This document shows, one piece after another, positions 63,695-64,000 of a stretch of DNA of 64,000 nucleotides. Both the position numbers and the translations under genes were made by a program. The DNA is from Taenia hydatigena (Eukaryota > Platyhelminthes > Cestoda > Cyclophyllidea > Taeniidae): assembly GCA_036345935.2 (NCBI GenBank), contig JADWOT020001282.1, positions 1 to 64,000 on the forward strand, in the 5' to 3' direction. The notes under the pieces were generated by a model that ran no database searches, had not been told where the DNA came from, and saw nothing but the letters and a program-made list of their open reading frames with translations. The number at the start of each line of letters is the position of its first letter. Position 1 is the first letter of the stretch.

Positions 63695-64000
63695 CCGCAT
63701 GCTTTACGCAGTCAGATGACTAGATCAGCAAATAAGGGGACTAAGGCTAATAATAGATGGGAGAAAGAAAGAAATGAAGACTGCTGCACTGTAGTTCTTT
63801 GCAGAGTTATCGCATGGTTTTCATTTCCAATGTTCTTTTCCCTTTTCCCACCCTGTCTTGTTCTTTGCTCTATTATTCTCAAATCTTTGCCTCTATCCTA
63901 ATCATTTCCTTGCCTCTTTCAGATGTGTAATCACGTTACTTTGCAGTGCAACGCATTAATTCTGCCAAGCGTAGGCCTAGTTGCCCACAAAATAAACTCA
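63695..64000 (+). repeat. Diverged copy of 20.84-21.12 kb, including its exon
   Basis: The order of markers is the same as at 20,846-21,118: a GATGACTAGAT block, AGATGGGAGAAAGA, a CTGCAC block, then CCCACCCTGTCTT, then an acceptor (gcctctttcag) and an exon-like sequence from 63923 starting ATGTGTAATCACG. The copy at 21055 starts ATGTGCATTCATG. Both share AATTCTGCCA further in. In the frame used at 21055 this copy has an early stop; in another frame it stays open to the window edge. This could be the start of a paralogous gene cut off by the window end, or a dispersed repeat. Confidence 0.55.

Noticed and set aside
1..64000. CRISPR arrays, operons, rRNA genes and intact retrotransposon polymerase genes
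   Set aside because: Looked for by eye and not seen; the sequence is eukaryotic in style and no reverse transcriptase or integrase motif was recognised.

Overview
This window looks like genomic DNA from a metazoan, not a bacterium or virus. There are no operons and no long uninterrupted genes. What can be read as protein is broken into short exons with GT-AG introns, many of them 60-350 bp. The recognisable families are animal nuclear proteins: a T-box factor, C2H2 zinc fingers, histone H2B and a class I histone deacetylase fragment. Short introns, very small exons, pyrimidine-rich introns and tRNA-derived repeats would fit a flatworm, but that placement is inference. The base composition is moderately AT-rich by eye.

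Layout. From 1 to about 9 kb there is only a tRNA-Arg-like element and no supported gene. At 9.2-10.0 kb on the + strand there is a chain of candidate Cys-rich exons. At 12.5 kb lies a broken relative of the zinc-finger exon found at 49 kb. From 19.4 to 22.9 kb a CT-rich, tandemly duplicated block carries a + strand gene of very small exons ending in four phase-0 exons; part of it is repeated at the right edge (63.7-64.0 kb). At 26.8 kb is a decayed histone deacetylase segment. From 29.2 to 31.1 kb, on the - strand, is the clearest gene: a four-exon T-box transcription factor with start, stop and polyadenylation signal visible. Between 40.5 and 44.9 kb on the - strand are candidate exons of an unrecognised, probably multi-pass membrane protein.

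At 49.0-50.0 kb on the + strand, four exons joined only by phase-1 introns encode four C2H2 zinc fingers. Another zinc-finger exon lies at 57.9 kb. From 51.3 to 52.6 kb the - strand holds decayed coding sequence: a long GC-rich frame with one stop, and a histone H2B pseudogene. From 55.7 to 64 kb there are isolated candidate exons, three tRNA-like repeats, microsatellites and CT-rich DNA.

The two best genes (T-box and C2H2) encode nuclear DNA-binding proteins. Nothing shows that they act together. Most of the window is intron or intergenic sequence with no visible coding signal. Exon joins were made by eye from splice consensus and phase and need transcript support.
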